A stretch of DNA of 64,000 bases from Chryseobacterium sp. OSA05B (GCF_019970065.1 NZ_JAHXYH010000001.1:868001-932000), one strand, 5' to 3'. Shown: positions 18,328-28,587, counted from the stretch's first letter. Notes: generated by a model from the letters alone, not told the origin. Made by a program: numbers and translations.

Positions 18328-18900
18328 TTAAATTTTCGAAACTTTATTATTTTCTAATCTGTATTGTTCTCCGCTCTCATCACACACAGCGATCCCTTGA
18401 TCGTCAAAATGAAGACGTTGTCCGAATTCGCTCATCCATCCCATATGTCTTGCCGGATTTCCTACTACCAGAGCGTAATCCGGAACTTCTTTCGTCACCA
18501 CAGCTCCTGCTCCAATAAAGGCATACTGACCAATATTGTGTCCGCAGACAATCGTTGCATTAGCTCCTATAGATGCTCCTTTCCCTACATGTGTTTTGAG
18601 GTATTCATTTTTTCTGTTAACAGCGCTCCTCGGGTTGATCACATTGGTAAAAACCATTGAGGGTCCAAGAAAAACGTCATCGTCACAGGTAACTCCTTCG
18701 TAGATCGATACATTATTCTGAACTTTTACGTTCATTCCCAAAACCACTTTAGGGGAAATCACTACGTTCTGTCCTATATTGCATTTCTCTCCAAGAATAC
18801 AACCGGGCATAAGGTGTGAAAAGTGCCAAATTTTACTTCCGGCTCCTATCTGACATCCTTCATCAATAACAGCTGTTTCGTGTGCAAAAAAATCCGACAT
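18328..18900 (-). CDS. wbpD: UDP-2-acetamido-3-amino-glucuronate N-acetyltransferase, WbpD/WlbB-like
   Basis: 190 aa. A longer frame opens at 18969 but would overlap wbpE by 59 nt; the ATG at 18898-18900 gives the normal N-terminus MSDFFAHETAVIDEGCQIG and a 10-nt gap. The protein is a left-handed beta-helix acetyltransferase: IGAGSKIWHFSHLMPG, CNIGQNVVISPKV, IYEGVTCDDDVFLGP, GASIGANATIVCGHNIGQYAFIG. WbpD adds acetyl to the 3-amino group, giving UDP-GlcNAc(3NAc)A, directly after the aminotransferase step. Confidence 0.9.
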   Translation of the reverse strand: MSDFFAHETAVIDEGCQIGAGSKIWHFSHLMPGCILGEKCNIGQNVVISPKVVLGMNVKVQNNVSIYEGVTCDDDVFLGPSMVFTNVINPRSAVNRKNEYLKTHVGKGASIGANATIVCGHNIGQYAFIGAGAVVTKEVPDYALVVGNPARHMGWMSEFGQRLHFDDQGIAVCDESGEQYRLENNKVSKI

Positions 18901-18910
18901 ATTTATTTTT

Positions 18911-20038
18911 TTATGAGTTAAAATAATTTTTAATCTCTGAGATGATATAATCCAAAACCTCCTGATCAAATTCTGTATGAACCGGAAGTGAAATCACCTC
19001 TGAGCATAACTGTTCTGTCACCGGAAGGCTGAATCCATCCTGTACATACTGCTGGAAAGCTTCCTGTCTGTAAAGTGGCAACGGATAATATACCATACTT
19101 GGAATATTTTTTTCTGCAAGATATTTCTGCAGCCCGTCTCTTTTTCCGTTTTTTACTTTAAGGGTATACTGATGGAAAACGTGGGTTGAATTTTCAGCTC
19201 TTTTAGGAACAAAAATTTCGGAGATACCGGCTAAATTTTCATCGTAATAATCCGCCATTTTATTTCTGGCTGCAGAATATTCATCGAGATGCGTAAGTTT
19301 TACTTTTAAAACCGCTGCCTGAATAGTATCCAATCTGGAATTACATCCTAAAACTTTATGGTGGTATTTCTTTTCCTGCCCGTGGTTGGCGATCATTCTT
19401 ATTTTTAAAGCTATTTCGTCATCATTAGTCATTAGAGCACCTCCATCACCGTAGCAACCTAGATTTTTTGAAGGAAAGAATGATGTACATCCGATATGTC
19501 CTATCGTTCCGGTTTTTTTAACAGTCCCATCGGAAAAAGTATAGTCGGAACCGATAGCCTGGGCATTATCCTCAATCACAAAGAGACTGTGTTTCTCTGC
19601 AAATGCAAGAATTTTCTCCATATCTGCACTTTGTCCGTATAAATGAACGGGAACAATGGCTTTGGTATTGGGCGTAAGGTATTTTTCCAGGCCTTCAAGC
19701 TGAATATCAAAAGTATCTTCATTGACATCTACCATGATAGGTATCAGTCCAAGAAGTCCCATTACTTCAGCAGTCGCTACATAAGTAAATGCCGGACAGA
19801 TGATTTCTTCGCCAGGTTTCAGGCCAAGAGCCATCATGGCAATCTGCAGCGCATCTGTTCCGTTAGCACAAGGAATAACGTGCTTTACATTCAGGTATTT
19901 TTCGAAATCCTGCTGAAATTCTTTCACTGCAGGACCATTGATAAATGCCGTATTATTGATACAATCCTGAATACCTGCGTCTACCTCAGTCTTTATTTTT
20001 TCATATTGACCTTTAAGGTCAACCATCTGAATTTTCAT
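18911..20038 (-). CDS. wbpE: DegT/DnrJ/EryC1 aminotransferase, WbpE/WlbC-like
   Basis: 375 aa PLP enzyme. It begins MKIQMVDLKGQYEKIK, has CANGTDALQIAMMALGLKPG, the Asp of VIEDNAQAIGSDY and the PLP-binding Lys in SFFPSKNLGCYGDGGA. Members of this subgroup transfer the amino group of glutamate to the 3-keto sugar made by WbpB. The order wbpE-wbpD-wbpB in the operon matches the known three-step conversion of UDP-GlcNAcA. The 2-oxoglutarate it releases can serve as oxidant for WbpB. Confidence 0.9.
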   Translation of the reverse strand: MKIQMVDLKGQYEKIKTEVDAGIQDCINNTAFINGPAVKEFQQDFEKYLNVKHVIPCANGTDALQIAMMALGLKPGEEIICPAFTYVATAEVMGLLGLIPIMVDVNEDTFDIQLEGLEKYLTPNTKAIVPVHLYGQSADMEKILAFAEKHSLFVIEDNAQAIGSDYTFSDGTVKKTGTIGHIGCTSFFPSKNLGCYGDGGALMTNDDEIALKIRMIANHGQEKKYHHKVLGCNSRLDTIQAAVLKVKLTHLDEYSAARNKMADYYDENLAGISEIFVPKRAENSTHVFHQYTLKVKNGKRDGLQKYLAEKNIPSMVYYPLPLYRQEAFQQYVQDGFSLPVTEQLCSEVISLPVHTEFDQEVLDYIISEIKNYFNS

Positions 20039-20082
20039 ATGTAATATAATAGGTGTTGAATTCCGTTTGTTGATGACGGAGT

Positions 20083-21273
20083 TTAATTTTCTATCAGTTC
20101 GCTAATTTTGTTTCCTATAGAAAGACATGATGTGGCAGCAGGCGAAGGAGCATTTCTTACATGAATAATATTTCCGTTTTTCACGATATCAAAATCATCA
20201 ATCAATCCCCCGTTTCTGTCACATGCCTGAGCTCTTACTCCTGAACCTCCCGGAACAAGGTCACTTTCCTGTATTTCCGGCATCAGTTTCTGCAGTGCTT
20301 TTGTAAATGCAGATTTGGAAAGAGAGCGGTGCATTTCTCCCATTCCGGTTTTTCCGTATTTGGCGACAATTTTTCTGAAACCAGGCCACATCAAAGTCTG
20401 CATGGTCTCTTCAAAATTAAAGTCAAAAAAACTGTATCCTTCTTTTTTAAAGGCTAAAACAGCATTCGGGCCGGCTTCAATATTACCGTCAATCATTCTG
20501 GTAAAATGAACGCCCAAAAATGGGAAACTGGGATCCGGAACCGGGTAAATAAGATGTTTTACCAGGTGTTTTTTCTCATCCTTAATTTTATAATATTCTC
20601 CTCTGAAAGGAATAATGATCACATCGTTCTCTTTGTTGGTCATTTTTGTCAATTTATCTGAATAAAGCCCTGCGCATGAAACCAGCTTTTTGCCATTAAA
20701 TTCAGCCGTATTGGTTTTGACAATAATTTCTGAACCTGTATTGGTAATGCCTTTAACTTCAGTGTTGAATTTAACTTCACCGCCAAGATCTTCAAAAAGT
20801 TCTTTTATTTTCTTAGCTATTCCGGGGTAATCTATAATTCCTGTCTGCGGAACTTTAATGGCTCTGATTCCTTCGCAATGCGGTTCTATTTCTCTGAACT
20901 CATCTCTTGAAAGGTATTGAAGGTCTTTAAGTCCGTTTTCAACCCCTCTTTTATAGATGTTGTCCAGCAGGAGAAGTTCTTCCTGCGATGAAGCCACAAT
21001 GATTTTACCGCAGAGATCATACTTGATTCCATACTTTTCGGCAAAATTGATCACGGTATTATAACCCTCGATGCAGTTTTTTGCTTTAAGACTTCCCGGC
21101 TTGTAATATATTCCACTATGAATCACTCCGCTGTTGTGACCTGACTGGTGCAGCGCAACATCTTTTTCTTTTTCTAAAACAAGAATCTTAGAACCCGGAT
21201 TCTTAAGTTTAGCCTGATATGCTGTAGCAAGACCTACAAGGCCTGCACCAACGATGATGATGTCATAGTTCAT
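20083..21273 (-). CDS. lhgO: L-2-hydroxyglutarate oxidase (LhgO)
   Basis: 396 aa FAD enzyme. The N-terminus has the dinucleotide motif IIVGAGLVGLATAYQ and the LhgO block HQSGHNSGVIHSGIYYKPGS; later GVHFTRMIDGNIEAGPNAVLA and the C-terminal GSGVRAQACDRNG also match. LhgO oxidises L-2-hydroxyglutarate to 2-oxoglutarate, passing electrons to the respiratory chain. It is unexpected in a glycan operon, but it lies between the 6-dehydrogenase and wbpE, 44 nt upstream of the latter. WbpB relatives can reduce 2-oxoglutarate to 2-hydroxyglutarate, so it may reclaim that by-product. Confidence 0.9.
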   Translation of the reverse strand: MNYDIIIVGAGLVGLATAYQAKLKNPGSKILVLEKEKDVALHQSGHNSGVIHSGIYYKPGSLKAKNCIEGYNTVINFAEKYGIKYDLCGKIIVASSQEELLLLDNIYKRGVENGLKDLQYLSRDEFREIEPHCEGIRAIKVPQTGIIDYPGIAKKIKELFEDLGGEVKFNTEVKGITNTGSEIIVKTNTAEFNGKKLVSCAGLYSDKLTKMTNKENDVIIIPFRGEYYKIKDEKKHLVKHLIYPVPDPSFPFLGVHFTRMIDGNIEAGPNAVLAFKKEGYSFFDFNFEETMQTLMWPGFRKIVAKYGKTGMGEMHRSLSKSAFTKALQKLMPEIQESDLVPGGSGVRAQACDRNGGLIDDFDIVKNGNIIHVRNAPSPAATSCLSIGNKISELIEN

Positions 21274-21279
21274 ATCTGA

Positions 21280-22575
21280 TTATAATCTTGCGTCTACCAA
21301 ATTTCTGTCTAAACATGCTTTGGTATCAAAAACCACTGCATTTTCTTTCTTCAAGGTATTAAGGTCCATTTCAAGGAATTCGTTGTGAGAAACGGCAATC
21401 ACCAATGAGTCATATTTTTTTCCTTCCTGAAGAGCGCCCAGAATATCAATTCCATATTCATGTTTTACTTCTTCTTTACTAGCCCAAGGATCGTAAATAT
21501 CCACGTTTACACCATAATCCTTAAGTTCTTTATAGATGTCCACCACCTTTGTATTTCTTACATCCGGACAGTTTTCTTTAAAGGTAACTCCTAAAATCAG
21601 TGCATTTGAATCTTTAATTACTCCTCCTTTAGCAATAAGAAGTTTTACCACTTTAGAAGCCACAAATTTTGCAATGGAGTCATTAACTCGTCTCCCTGAT
21701 AAAATAACATCAGGATGGTAACCTAACTGTTCAGCTTTATGCGCCAGATAGTATGGATCTACTGAGATGCAGTGACCTCCTACTAATCCCGGTTTATATT
21801 TAAGGAAGTTATATTTTGTTCCTGCAGCTTCCAGTACATCATTGGTATCAATACCAATTCGATCGAAAATTAAAGCAAGTTCGTTTACGAAAGAAATGTT
21901 CACATCACGCTGTGCGTTTTCAATCGCTTTAGAAGCTTCCGCCACTTTAAGACTGGATGCCTTATGCGTTCCCGCAGTAATAATTTTTTTATATAACTGG
22001 TCTACTTCTTCAGCAATTTCTTCGGTAGATCCCGAAGTTACTTTTTTCACACTGGTAAGCGTGTTTACTTTATCACCAGGATTAATTCTTTCCGGAGAAT
22101 AGCCTACAAAGAAGTCTTCATTAAATGTAAGACCTGAATGTTTTTCCAGAACCGGTACACATTCTTCTTCTGTACAGCCAGGAAAAACCGTAGATTCATA
22201 AATAACAATATCACCTTTCTTTATGATCTCTCCAAGCATTTTGGATGCGGAAATCAGAGGATTTAAGTCTGGAGCATTATATCTGTCTATAGGTGTTGGA
22301 ACTGTTACGATAAAAACATTGGCATCAGCAATTTCAGATAATTGGCTAGTCGCTTTATATCCTAAATTACCATTCGACTCTTTGTATTTTTTAAGCCCAT
22401 TATTAAGCTTATCAAGATCTGCCTCCAGTGTGATATCTTCTCCATCGTTAAGCTGATCTACACGCTGTGTATTGATATCAAAACCTAATACGGGATAATG
22501 GCCGGCAAATTCAAGAGATAATGGAAGGCCTACATAGCCCTGACCAATAACAGCTATTTTATATGTTTTCATCAT
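21280..22575 (-). CDS. UDP-N-acetylhexosamine 6-dehydrogenase (TviB/WbpA type)
   Basis: 431 aa. NAD motif VIGQGYVGLPLSLEFA near residue 10, ESTVFPGCTEE, the catalytic Cys in GLVGGHCISVDPYYLAHKAE and the C-terminal VDIYDPWASKEEVKHEYG. The last segment and DINTQRVDQLNDGED are typical of the TviB/VipA branch acting on UDP-GlcNAc. The product UDP-GlcNAcA would feed WbpB, WbpE and WbpD encoded just downstream. It starts with two Met codons and shares one base with the stop of wzc. Confidence 0.9.
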   Translation of the reverse strand: MMKTYKIAVIGQGYVGLPLSLEFAGHYPVLGFDINTQRVDQLNDGEDITLEADLDKLNNGLKKYKESNGNLGYKATSQLSEIADANVFIVTVPTPIDRYNAPDLNPLISASKMLGEIIKKGDIVIYESTVFPGCTEEECVPVLEKHSGLTFNEDFFVGYSPERINPGDKVNTLTSVKKVTSGSTEEIAEEVDQLYKKIITAGTHKASSLKVAEASKAIENAQRDVNISFVNELALIFDRIGIDTNDVLEAAGTKYNFLKYKPGLVGGHCISVDPYYLAHKAEQLGYHPDVILSGRRVNDSIAKFVASKVVKLLIAKGGVIKDSNALILGVTFKENCPDVRNTKVVDIYKELKDYGVNVDIYDPWASKEEVKHEYGIDILGALQEGKKYDSLVIAVSHNEFLEMDLNTLKKENAVVFDTKACLDRNLVDARL

Positions 22576-24968
22576 TAGCTAAATTTATTTTTAATTTTTT
22601 CAAACCATGTATGTTCCTTGTGGTTATTATATCCATAGCCATATTTGTTGCTGTACCCTAAATTTTCTCTGCTTACATCGTTAAGGACAAATCCAACATT
22701 TTTGATCTTGTTCTCATCAATATTGCTATTTGCAAATTCCATCAATGTTTTTTCAGTATACTTAGATCTCGTCACATAAATGATAACATCAGCAAGTTCA
22801 GCAATCAGGAACGTATCTGTTACCAGAAGAAGTGGCGCTGTATCCAGAATAATGTAATCATACTTCTCTTTTAATTCTTCTAAAAGATTCTCATATCGTC
22901 CATTAGACAGAAGTTCTGTAGGATTAGGAGGAATCATTCCTGAATATATTACATCCAAATTAGGATTAAAAGATGATACATTTATCACATCCTCCAGTTT
23001 TGTCTGCCCGCTATAAAGATATTCTGTGAGTCCTGTAAGCCCTTTTCGAGCAGGATTATATCTCTGAAGCTGTGGATTTCTGATATCAGATCCGATGATA
23101 ATAGCTCTTTTCTTTGGGTTAGCCAAAGTCAATGCTAGGTTCACTGAAGCAAATGTTTTACCCTCACCTTTTACAGTAGATGTTACAAACACTATTTTAC
23201 CTTTCTTCTCTTTAGGTAACATAAAGTTCATATTGGTAATAAGAATTCTGAAGGCTTCTGCCATTGGAGTGATATCATTCATCTGAACAATATCCGAATC
23301 TCCTTTTTCAAGACTGGGAAGCTCTGCTATGACCGGAGCATGTACCAATTTCTCAAGATCATGTTTCGTAACGATTTTATTATTAAGAAGCTGCGATAGG
23401 TATATAAAAATAAATGGCACCATTAATCCTATCACTAACGCAGCAATAAGGATCACACTGCTTTTAGGAGATACCGGTCCGGGAGAGGCATATGCTGCAT
23501 CTACCACTTTTGCTTTAGGAGCCATAATAGACTGAGAAATAGCTGTTTCTTCTCTCTTCTGAAGTAAAAGCAGGTAGAGATTTTCTTTAATCTGCTGCTG
23601 TCTCTCAATACTTCTGAACATTTTTTCGATAGAGGGAAGTTTAGAAATTTTTCCTGACACCTTATTCTGTTCCCCCAAATATTCATTTCTTGCCAGTTCA
23701 AGACCAACTTTATTCCTCTGCAAACTCTGCATAATAGATGAACGCATGGAAGTAATCTGTTTAGTAACATCTACTACAGCAGGGTTTTCAGAGGTTGCCG
23801 ACTCCAAAAGCCTATTTCTCTGTAATACTAATTGGTTATAAGTGGAAATCCCAGATATAGCTTCAGGATTATTTAATCCTACGTTGGCAGGTAACACCTG
23901 ATATTGTCCCTGCTTGGAAACATATCCAATAAGAGCATCTGTTAATTCCACTTGTGCATCAACATCCATCTGTTTTGCTCTTGCAGCTGCAGAACTTTCC
24001 AAATTGATTTTGGCTTCAGTCTCAAGATCCGTAAGGTTATTTCTTGATTTAAAACTTTCTTTTTGGTTTTCTACCTCACCAAGCTCTCCTGATAGCTTCT
24101 TGATTCTGTCTTCAATAAAATCCAATGTTTTTTTTGACTCAGAGTTTTTGTCTGAAATTGCATCATTATTATAAGACATTACCAGGTTATCCAATATATC
24201 TTTAGCTTTCGAAACCTGCGGATACTTGTACCCAAGCTTAAGTACCGTTGCATCTTTAGTAGCCAAAGCCACATTAAGAGGCCCCTGAAGACTATTTACT
24301 TTTGCCTCTACCGTGGAAATATAAAGTTCCAGATTTTTAATATCCACTCCTTTTACCGTAGAAGGATCAAATTTTGGATTTTTAGTAATTATGATATTAG
24401 CATAAGGAAGACTAATTGTTCTCCCGTATGTAGTACTAATTTCTTTAGGAAGTTTTTCAGAACTTAAAGTAAGCTTTTCTCCATTTATAGCCAATTTCAA
24501 TCCATTATTTGAAGATTTCCCTGGTTTCTCAGAAATTATTTTAACCTCAATAGGAGAAGTTTCTTTATATAGTTCAAGAGTGGTAAACTTTCCTTTTGCA
24601 GAAATATTGGTCTGAAGATTCTGATTAATGACTACTTCTCTCATCATTTTCTTTGACTTCAGGATTTCTATTTCATTAGCAATACTATTTGTCTTCAGCC
24701 CTCCAATACCTGAAAGATCAGGTAGGACGCCTAAGTCTGTTGCTACAGGGGAAGAAGAGTTTTTAGCATCTTTTATAAGTATAGTAGACTGTACATCATA
24801 TACAGGAACCATAAATTTCAGTGAAATATAACCTAGCACAAGTGCAATAAAAGCACTTGCTACAAACCAAGGCCACTTTCGCAGATATGGCTTTATAATT
24901 TCACTAATATTTACATTTGAGTTGCTTTCTGCTTCTGAAAGTGTGGAAGATTGCTGGTGGTCCATCAA
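22575..24968 (-). CDS. wzc: Polysaccharide co-polymerase and tyrosine autokinase Wzc
   Basis: 797 aa. Residues about 34-54 and 505-530 are membrane helices bracketing a long periplasmic Wzz-type domain with coiled coils ([25 protein letters not shown]). The cytoplasmic BY-kinase domain has Walker [15 protein letters not shown] near residue 600, Walker A' [12 protein letters not shown] and Walker [11 protein letters not shown]. The tail has a Tyr cluster ([11 protein letters not shown]), the usual autophosphorylation site. It controls chain length and export together with Wza, encoded 6 nt upstream. Confidence 0.95.
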   Translation of the reverse strand: MMDHQQSSTLSEAESNSNVNISEIIKPYLRKWPWFVASAFIALVLGYISLKFMVPVYDVQSTILIKDAKNSSSPVATDLGVLPDLSGIGGLKTNSIANEIEILKSKKMMREVVINQNLQTNISAKGKFTTLELYKETSPIEVKIISEKPGKSSNNGLKLAINGEKLTLSSEKLPKEISTTYGRTISLPYANIIITKNPKFDPSTVKGVDIKNLELYISTVEAKVNSLQGPLNVALATKDATVLKLGYKYPQVSKAKDILDNLVMSYNNDAISDKNSESKKTLDFIEDRIKKLSGELGEVENQKESFKSRNNLTDLETEAKINLESSAAARAKQMDVDAQVELTDALIGYVSKQGQYQVLPANVGLNNPEAISGISTYNQLVLQRNRLLESATSENPAVVDVTKQITSMRSSIMQSLQRNKVGLELARNEYLGEQNKVSGKISKLPSIEKMFRSIERQQQIKENLYLLLLQKREETAISQSIMAPKAKVVDAAYASPGPVSPKSSVILIAALVIGLMVPFIFIYLSQLLNNKIVTKHDLEKLVHAPVIAELPSLEKGDSDIVQMNDITPMAEAFRILITNMNFMLPKEKKGKIVFVTSTVKGEGKTFASVNLALTLANPKKRAIIIGSDIRNPQLQRYNPARKGLTGLTEYLYSGQTKLEDVINVSSFNPNLDVIYSGMIPPNPTELLSNGRYENLLEELKEKYDYIILDTAPLLLVTDTFLIAELADVIIYVTRSKYTEKTLMEFANSNIDENKIKNVGFVLNDVSRENLGYSNKYGYGYNNHKEHTWFEKIKNKFS

Positions 24969-24974
24969 TTTTTT

Positions 24975-25796
24975 TTATTTCTTATTAAATAAACTTACTA
25001 CGACAGCAATAGCTGTCACTCCGATAGAAACGGCAGTTAAGATAAGTCCTGTATTTGGATTTTGTTTTGCGATAAGGTCTTTTGTATTGTTTGAAGAAAC
25101 AATAATGGCATCTCCCTGCTTAAGATTATAATACGGAGAATTGATAAGATCAGCATCAAGAATGTTTATTTTACCATGGCTAATTACCCCGTTTTCCGTT
25201 CTTATAACCAATATCTCTTCTCTTTTTCCATACATGGTAAGATCTCCGGCAAGTCCCAGAGCATTCAAGATGGTTGCCTGGCCGTTTGCTATGACATAAT
25301 CTCCCTGCCTGTTAACTTCTCCTAATATAGTCACTTTAAAATTTGCAAGTCTTATATTCACTGAGGGATTAATAACAAATTTAGTCATTCGCTCTCTCAG
25401 CTCATCTTTAAACTCCACCAGATTTTTATTGGCTGTATTAAGTTTTCCCAGTATAGGAAAGTCAATATCTCCATTTGCATCTACAATATAGGTAGGCCCT
25501 GTAATAAGCGTTGCTCCCTGATTAGGAGTATTACTTCCAGCAAAAATATTACTCTGAACTAGTTCGGAAGATGAGTAATTTTGGTTGAATGGTTTTACCA
25601 CATCCATATCTTTTGCCGTAATCAGAATAACCAGCTGATCACCAGCCTGTATTGTAGATTTAGAGTTTTTTGCAGATGATTCTAGGGCTACCTTCTCTAT
25701 ATTCTGCATATAATTAAGGTCATTATGTGCATTTTGATTGGTCTTGCATGAGGCCAATGATAATGCCAGAGATATTGCCAATAATTTACTCTTCAT
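24975..25796 (-). CDS. wza: Outer-membrane polysaccharide export lipoprotein Wza
   Basis: 273 aa. The lipoprotein signal ends in SLASC with Cys17. The mature part has the poly-export domain (IQAGDQLVILITAKDMDV, VDANGDIDFPILGKL) and an SLBB domain (VTILGEVNRQGDYVI, TILNALGLAGDLTMYGKREEILVIR). A hydrophobic helix near the end (GLILTAVSIGVTAIAVVVSLF) is typical of Bacteroidota versions. It would form the outer-membrane channel working with Wzc. Gaps are 35 nt upstream and 6 nt downstream. Confidence 0.93.
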   Translation of the reverse strand: MKSKLLAISLALSLASCKTNQNAHNDLNYMQNIEKVALESSAKNSKSTIQAGDQLVILITAKDMDVVKPFNQNYSSSELVQSNIFAGSNTPNQGATLITGPTYIVDANGDIDFPILGKLNTANKNLVEFKDELRERMTKFVINPSVNIRLANFKVTILGEVNRQGDYVIANGQATILNALGLAGDLTMYGKREEILVIRTENGVISHGKINILDADLINSPYYNLKQGDAIIVSSNNTKDLIAKQNPNTGLILTAVSIGVTAIAVVVSLFNKK

Positions 25797-25831
25797 ATTT
25801 TAAAATTGTACAAATATACATTTATATTTTT

Positions 25832-27760
25832 CTATTTATCTAATACTTCGTAGACCGAATTATTACTCTTAAATTCAGGAACAATTGTTTTCAAAATCTT
25901 TACTACTTCTACTTTATCCTTCAATACTGAAGCATCTGTAATCAAATTGATCAGGCTTTCTATTTCTGAAAAAGTCATGGCCGGATCCTTGGAAATCATA
26001 ATCTTTTCATTATGTGTAGGAAGTGTTTTGGCATTATCACTTAACAGCTCTTCATACAATTTTTCACCCGGTCTTAATCCTGTGTAGATGATTTTAATAT
26101 CTATATTGGGTTCGAATCCTGAAAGTTTAATCATTCTTCGAGCCAGATCCAGGATCTTTACAGGCTCTCCCATATCAAAGACAAAGATTTCTCCTCCCTG
26201 CCCCATTGTTCCAGCATGAAGAACAAGTTCACAGGCTTCAGGAATGGTCATAAAGTATCTTACGATATCCGGATGAGTGATCGTCACTGGTCCACCGGCT
26301 TCAATTTGTTTTTTGAAATGGGGAATAACCGATCCGTTTGATCCTAAAACATTACCGAATCTTGTGGTAATAAACTTGGTGGTATTTCCTTCAACGTGCT
26401 GTAAAGACTGAACGAATAATTCAGCAGCTCTTTTGGAAGCCCCCATTACATTGGTGGGATTCACAGCCTTATCCGTAGAGATCATTACAAACCTGTTTAC
26501 TTTATAACGGCTTGATAAAACTGCTATATTTTTAGATCCTAAAACATTCACACGGATCGCTTCATTAGGATTTTCTTCTACCAGAGGAACATGTTTATAG
26601 GCAGCAGCGTGATAAACCATTGAAAAATTATAGGTCTGAAACAGCGTCTCTACCCTATGTATACTGGAAACATCTGCCAAAACAAATTTAAATCTGATAT
26701 GAGGAAATTTATCTTTAATTTCAAGTTCAATATCATATAGTGGTGTTTCTGCCTGGTCTAAAACAACAATCAATGCAGGATTAAACTGTGCAACCTGTCT
26801 TACAATTTCGCTACCGATAGAACCGGCACCGCCTGTCACCAGTATATTTTTATTGAAGTGTCTGCTTTTAACTTCTTCACTTTCTATTTTTATAGGCTTT
26901 CTGTTCAGAAGGTCTTCAATCTGCAGGTTTCTGATCGCAACTCCCAGATCACTGTCTCTTAATTTCTGTACGGATGGAGCTTTGAATATATTCAGATCTT
27001 TTTCTAAAAATAAATTCACCCACGAATTCATTTCATCTTTAGACATCATTTCTTTAACGATAATAACCCCATCAATAATAAGGTCATCTTTTGTTGCTTC
27101 TTCTATTCTTCTTTTTTCATAAATAGGTTTTCCCAATAGAGAAGCTCTTTTAGAGTCCGTTCGTTGAGTAAGAAAACCTACTACCTGATATGGCAGGCTT
27201 GGATTATCCAGAATAGCACGAGCTATCGCAATAGACTGTTCATCAATACCTAATACCAGAATTCTCTTTTTAAGAGAGCTTCTTCTGTATTCTCTTACTA
27301 CATGAAAAAATTCTTTCACATACAATCTGAAGAGAAACAGCCCCATAAAGGAAATAATAAAATACAACACCAAAAACGGAGTTAATATAAATTTTCCTCC
27401 TGTGATCCAAAAATAGGTCAGGTTTACTATTCCTACAACGGTCATTGTAAAAAAACACGAGATCAGCAATTTGAACAGATCAATAAACGTAGAGTGCCTT
27501 ATTATCCCTGCATATGTTTTGAAAAAATACATAAACATCGTGTTTATCACAATAATAAAAGCAAAGACAATGCTTTTTTGTTCATGATAAATAAACTCTT
27601 TCTGAGTAATTTTTTCAATAATATAAGTAGAGACAAATAATGACATTACTAAAATAATAATATCAATTACAAGTATGATCCATCTGGGAAGATATCTTAC
27701 GTCTGAGAGATTGACAACATTATCCCCTCCAAATATTTTTTTCCTAAGAGAGCTGTACAT
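25832..27760 (-). CDS. Membrane UDP-HexNAc 4,6-dehydratase, WbpM/CapD/PglF type
   Basis: 642 aa. Four hydrophobic segments in residues 28-155 are followed by a CoA-binding-like Rossmann region (KKRILVLGIDEQSIAIARAI) and a catalytic SDR domain: TGGAGSIGSEIVRQ, then STDKAVNPTNVMGASK, where Met takes the place of the usual Tyr, as in WbpM. These enzymes make UDP-4-keto-6-deoxy-GlcNAc, the precursor of QuiNAc, FucNAc and bacillosamine. It is the first gene of the operon; nothing on this strand lies within 350 nt upstream. Confidence 0.92.
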   Translation of the reverse strand: MYSSLRKKIFGGDNVVNLSDVRYLPRWIILVIDIIILVMSLFVSTYIIEKITQKEFIYHEQKSIVFAFIIVINTMFMYFFKTYAGIIRHSTFIDLFKLLISCFFTMTVVGIVNLTYFWITGGKFILTPFLVLYFIISFMGLFLFRLYVKEFFHVVREYRRSSLKKRILVLGIDEQSIAIARAILDNPSLPYQVVGFLTQRTDSKRASLLGKPIYEKRRIEEATKDDLIIDGVIIVKEMMSKDEMNSWVNLFLEKDLNIFKAPSVQKLRDSDLGVAIRNLQIEDLLNRKPIKIESEEVKSRHFNKNILVTGGAGSIGSEIVRQVAQFNPALIVVLDQAETPLYDIELEIKDKFPHIRFKFVLADVSSIHRVETLFQTYNFSMVYHAAAYKHVPLVEENPNEAIRVNVLGSKNIAVLSSRYKVNRFVMISTDKAVNPTNVMGASKRAAELFVQSLQHVEGNTTKFITTRFGNVLGSNGSVIPHFKKQIEAGGPVTITHPDIVRYFMTIPEACELVLHAGTMGQGGEIFVFDMGEPVKILDLARRMIKLSGFEPNIDIKIIYTGLRPGEKLYEELLSDNAKTLPTHNEKIMISKDPAMTFSEIESLINLITDASVLKDKVEVVKILKTIVPEFKSNNSVYEVLDK

Positions 27761-28119
27761 TGTCTTTATTTGTGTTCATATTTTTATAATAAGGTATAAG
27801 ATCTGATTATCCAAATTAGAGATAATACTGATACAATCATGCAAAAATAAAATAAAATTCGATCTGTCTATTTAAAATTCAAAATAATTTGACTTATTCT
27901 TTTTATGCATGCCTATTCGTTTGCGAAACTAACAATTCTATTCTACTAGACAAAAACCATTGACAAAAATCATACCATTAAAAAAAACTTAAAAATTTAA
28001 AATCGGCAATCAATATACCTGTTTAAGCTCGCTGACCTAAAAAAAAATCAATAAAGCAGCTTCAATTAACGATTTTTATACAAAACATTAATGAATAATT
28101 AATTCCCGATAGATTGAAA
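27761..28119. other. Gap with probable promoter of the polysaccharide operon
   Basis: 359 nt, very AT-rich, no convincing ORF. It must hold the start signal of the operon beginning at 27760 and the 3' untranslated end of recX. I see poly-A/T runs but no strong hairpin or repeat and no recX terminator. Confidence 0.6.
27842..27849 (-). promoter_or_regulatory. Candidate -7 box for the polysaccharide operon
   Basis: On the minus strand this reads TATTTTTG, matching the Bacteroidota -7 consensus TAnnTTTG, about 80 nt before the first ATG of the operon. No clear TTTG at the usual -33 distance, so this is tentative. Confidence 0.3.
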
Positions 28120-28587
28120 TTAAAAGTTCTCATCAAAAGTTTCAGCTATTTTCTCATATTCAAAACCCCGGCTCATTAAATATTTTATCGTTTTAGATTT
28201 TTTTTGATATTCCTGTAAACCTTTTTGTTTGGAGGAATAGTCCTCAAATATCTTTCTGATCATTTTGTCATAATCATCCTCATGAATTTCATCAAAACAG
28301 TTGTTAATGAGCTTTTCAGAGATCTGTTTCTGCTTCAGGTGCATTTTTATCTTATTCCTGCCCCAGTGCTTGATGTAAAATTTACCCCTGATATAACTTC
28401 GTGTAAACCGTTCCTCATTCAGATAATTTTCCTTCAGAAGGTACAGGATGATCTCATCTTTAGCTTCCTCGATCAGCAGGAATTCCCGCATTTTCTGTTC
28501 AACTTCTGCATGGCAACGGTCCTGATAAACGCAGTAGTTCATCAGCTTCAGTTTTATTTCATCAAAAGTGAAAGATTTTTTCTCCAT
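28120..28587 (-). CDS. recX: RecX family regulatory protein
   Basis: 155 aa, normal for RecX. The three-helix repeats are visible: KLMNYCVYQDRCHAEVEQKM, YLLKENYLNEERFTRSYIRGKF, HWGRNKIKMHLKQKQISEKLI and the C-terminal KTIKYLMSRGFEYEKIAE. RecX binds and limits RecA filaments. The gene lies 60 nt after glyA with a hairpin between them, so it may be partly transcribed by read-through. recA is not in the window. Confidence 0.92.
   Translation of the reverse strand: MEKKSFTFDEIKLKLMNYCVYQDRCHAEVEQKMREFLLIEEAKDEIILYLLKENYLNEERFTRSYIRGKFYIKHWGRNKIKMHLKQKQISEKLINNCFDEIHEDDYDKMIRKIFEDYSSKQKGLQEYQKKSKTIKYLMSRGFEYEKIAETFDENF

Noticed and set aside
18901-18969. Upstream extension of the wbpD frame
   Set aside because: Would overlap wbpE by 59 nt and add 23 residues foreign to the family; the Met at 18900 gives the normal N-terminus.
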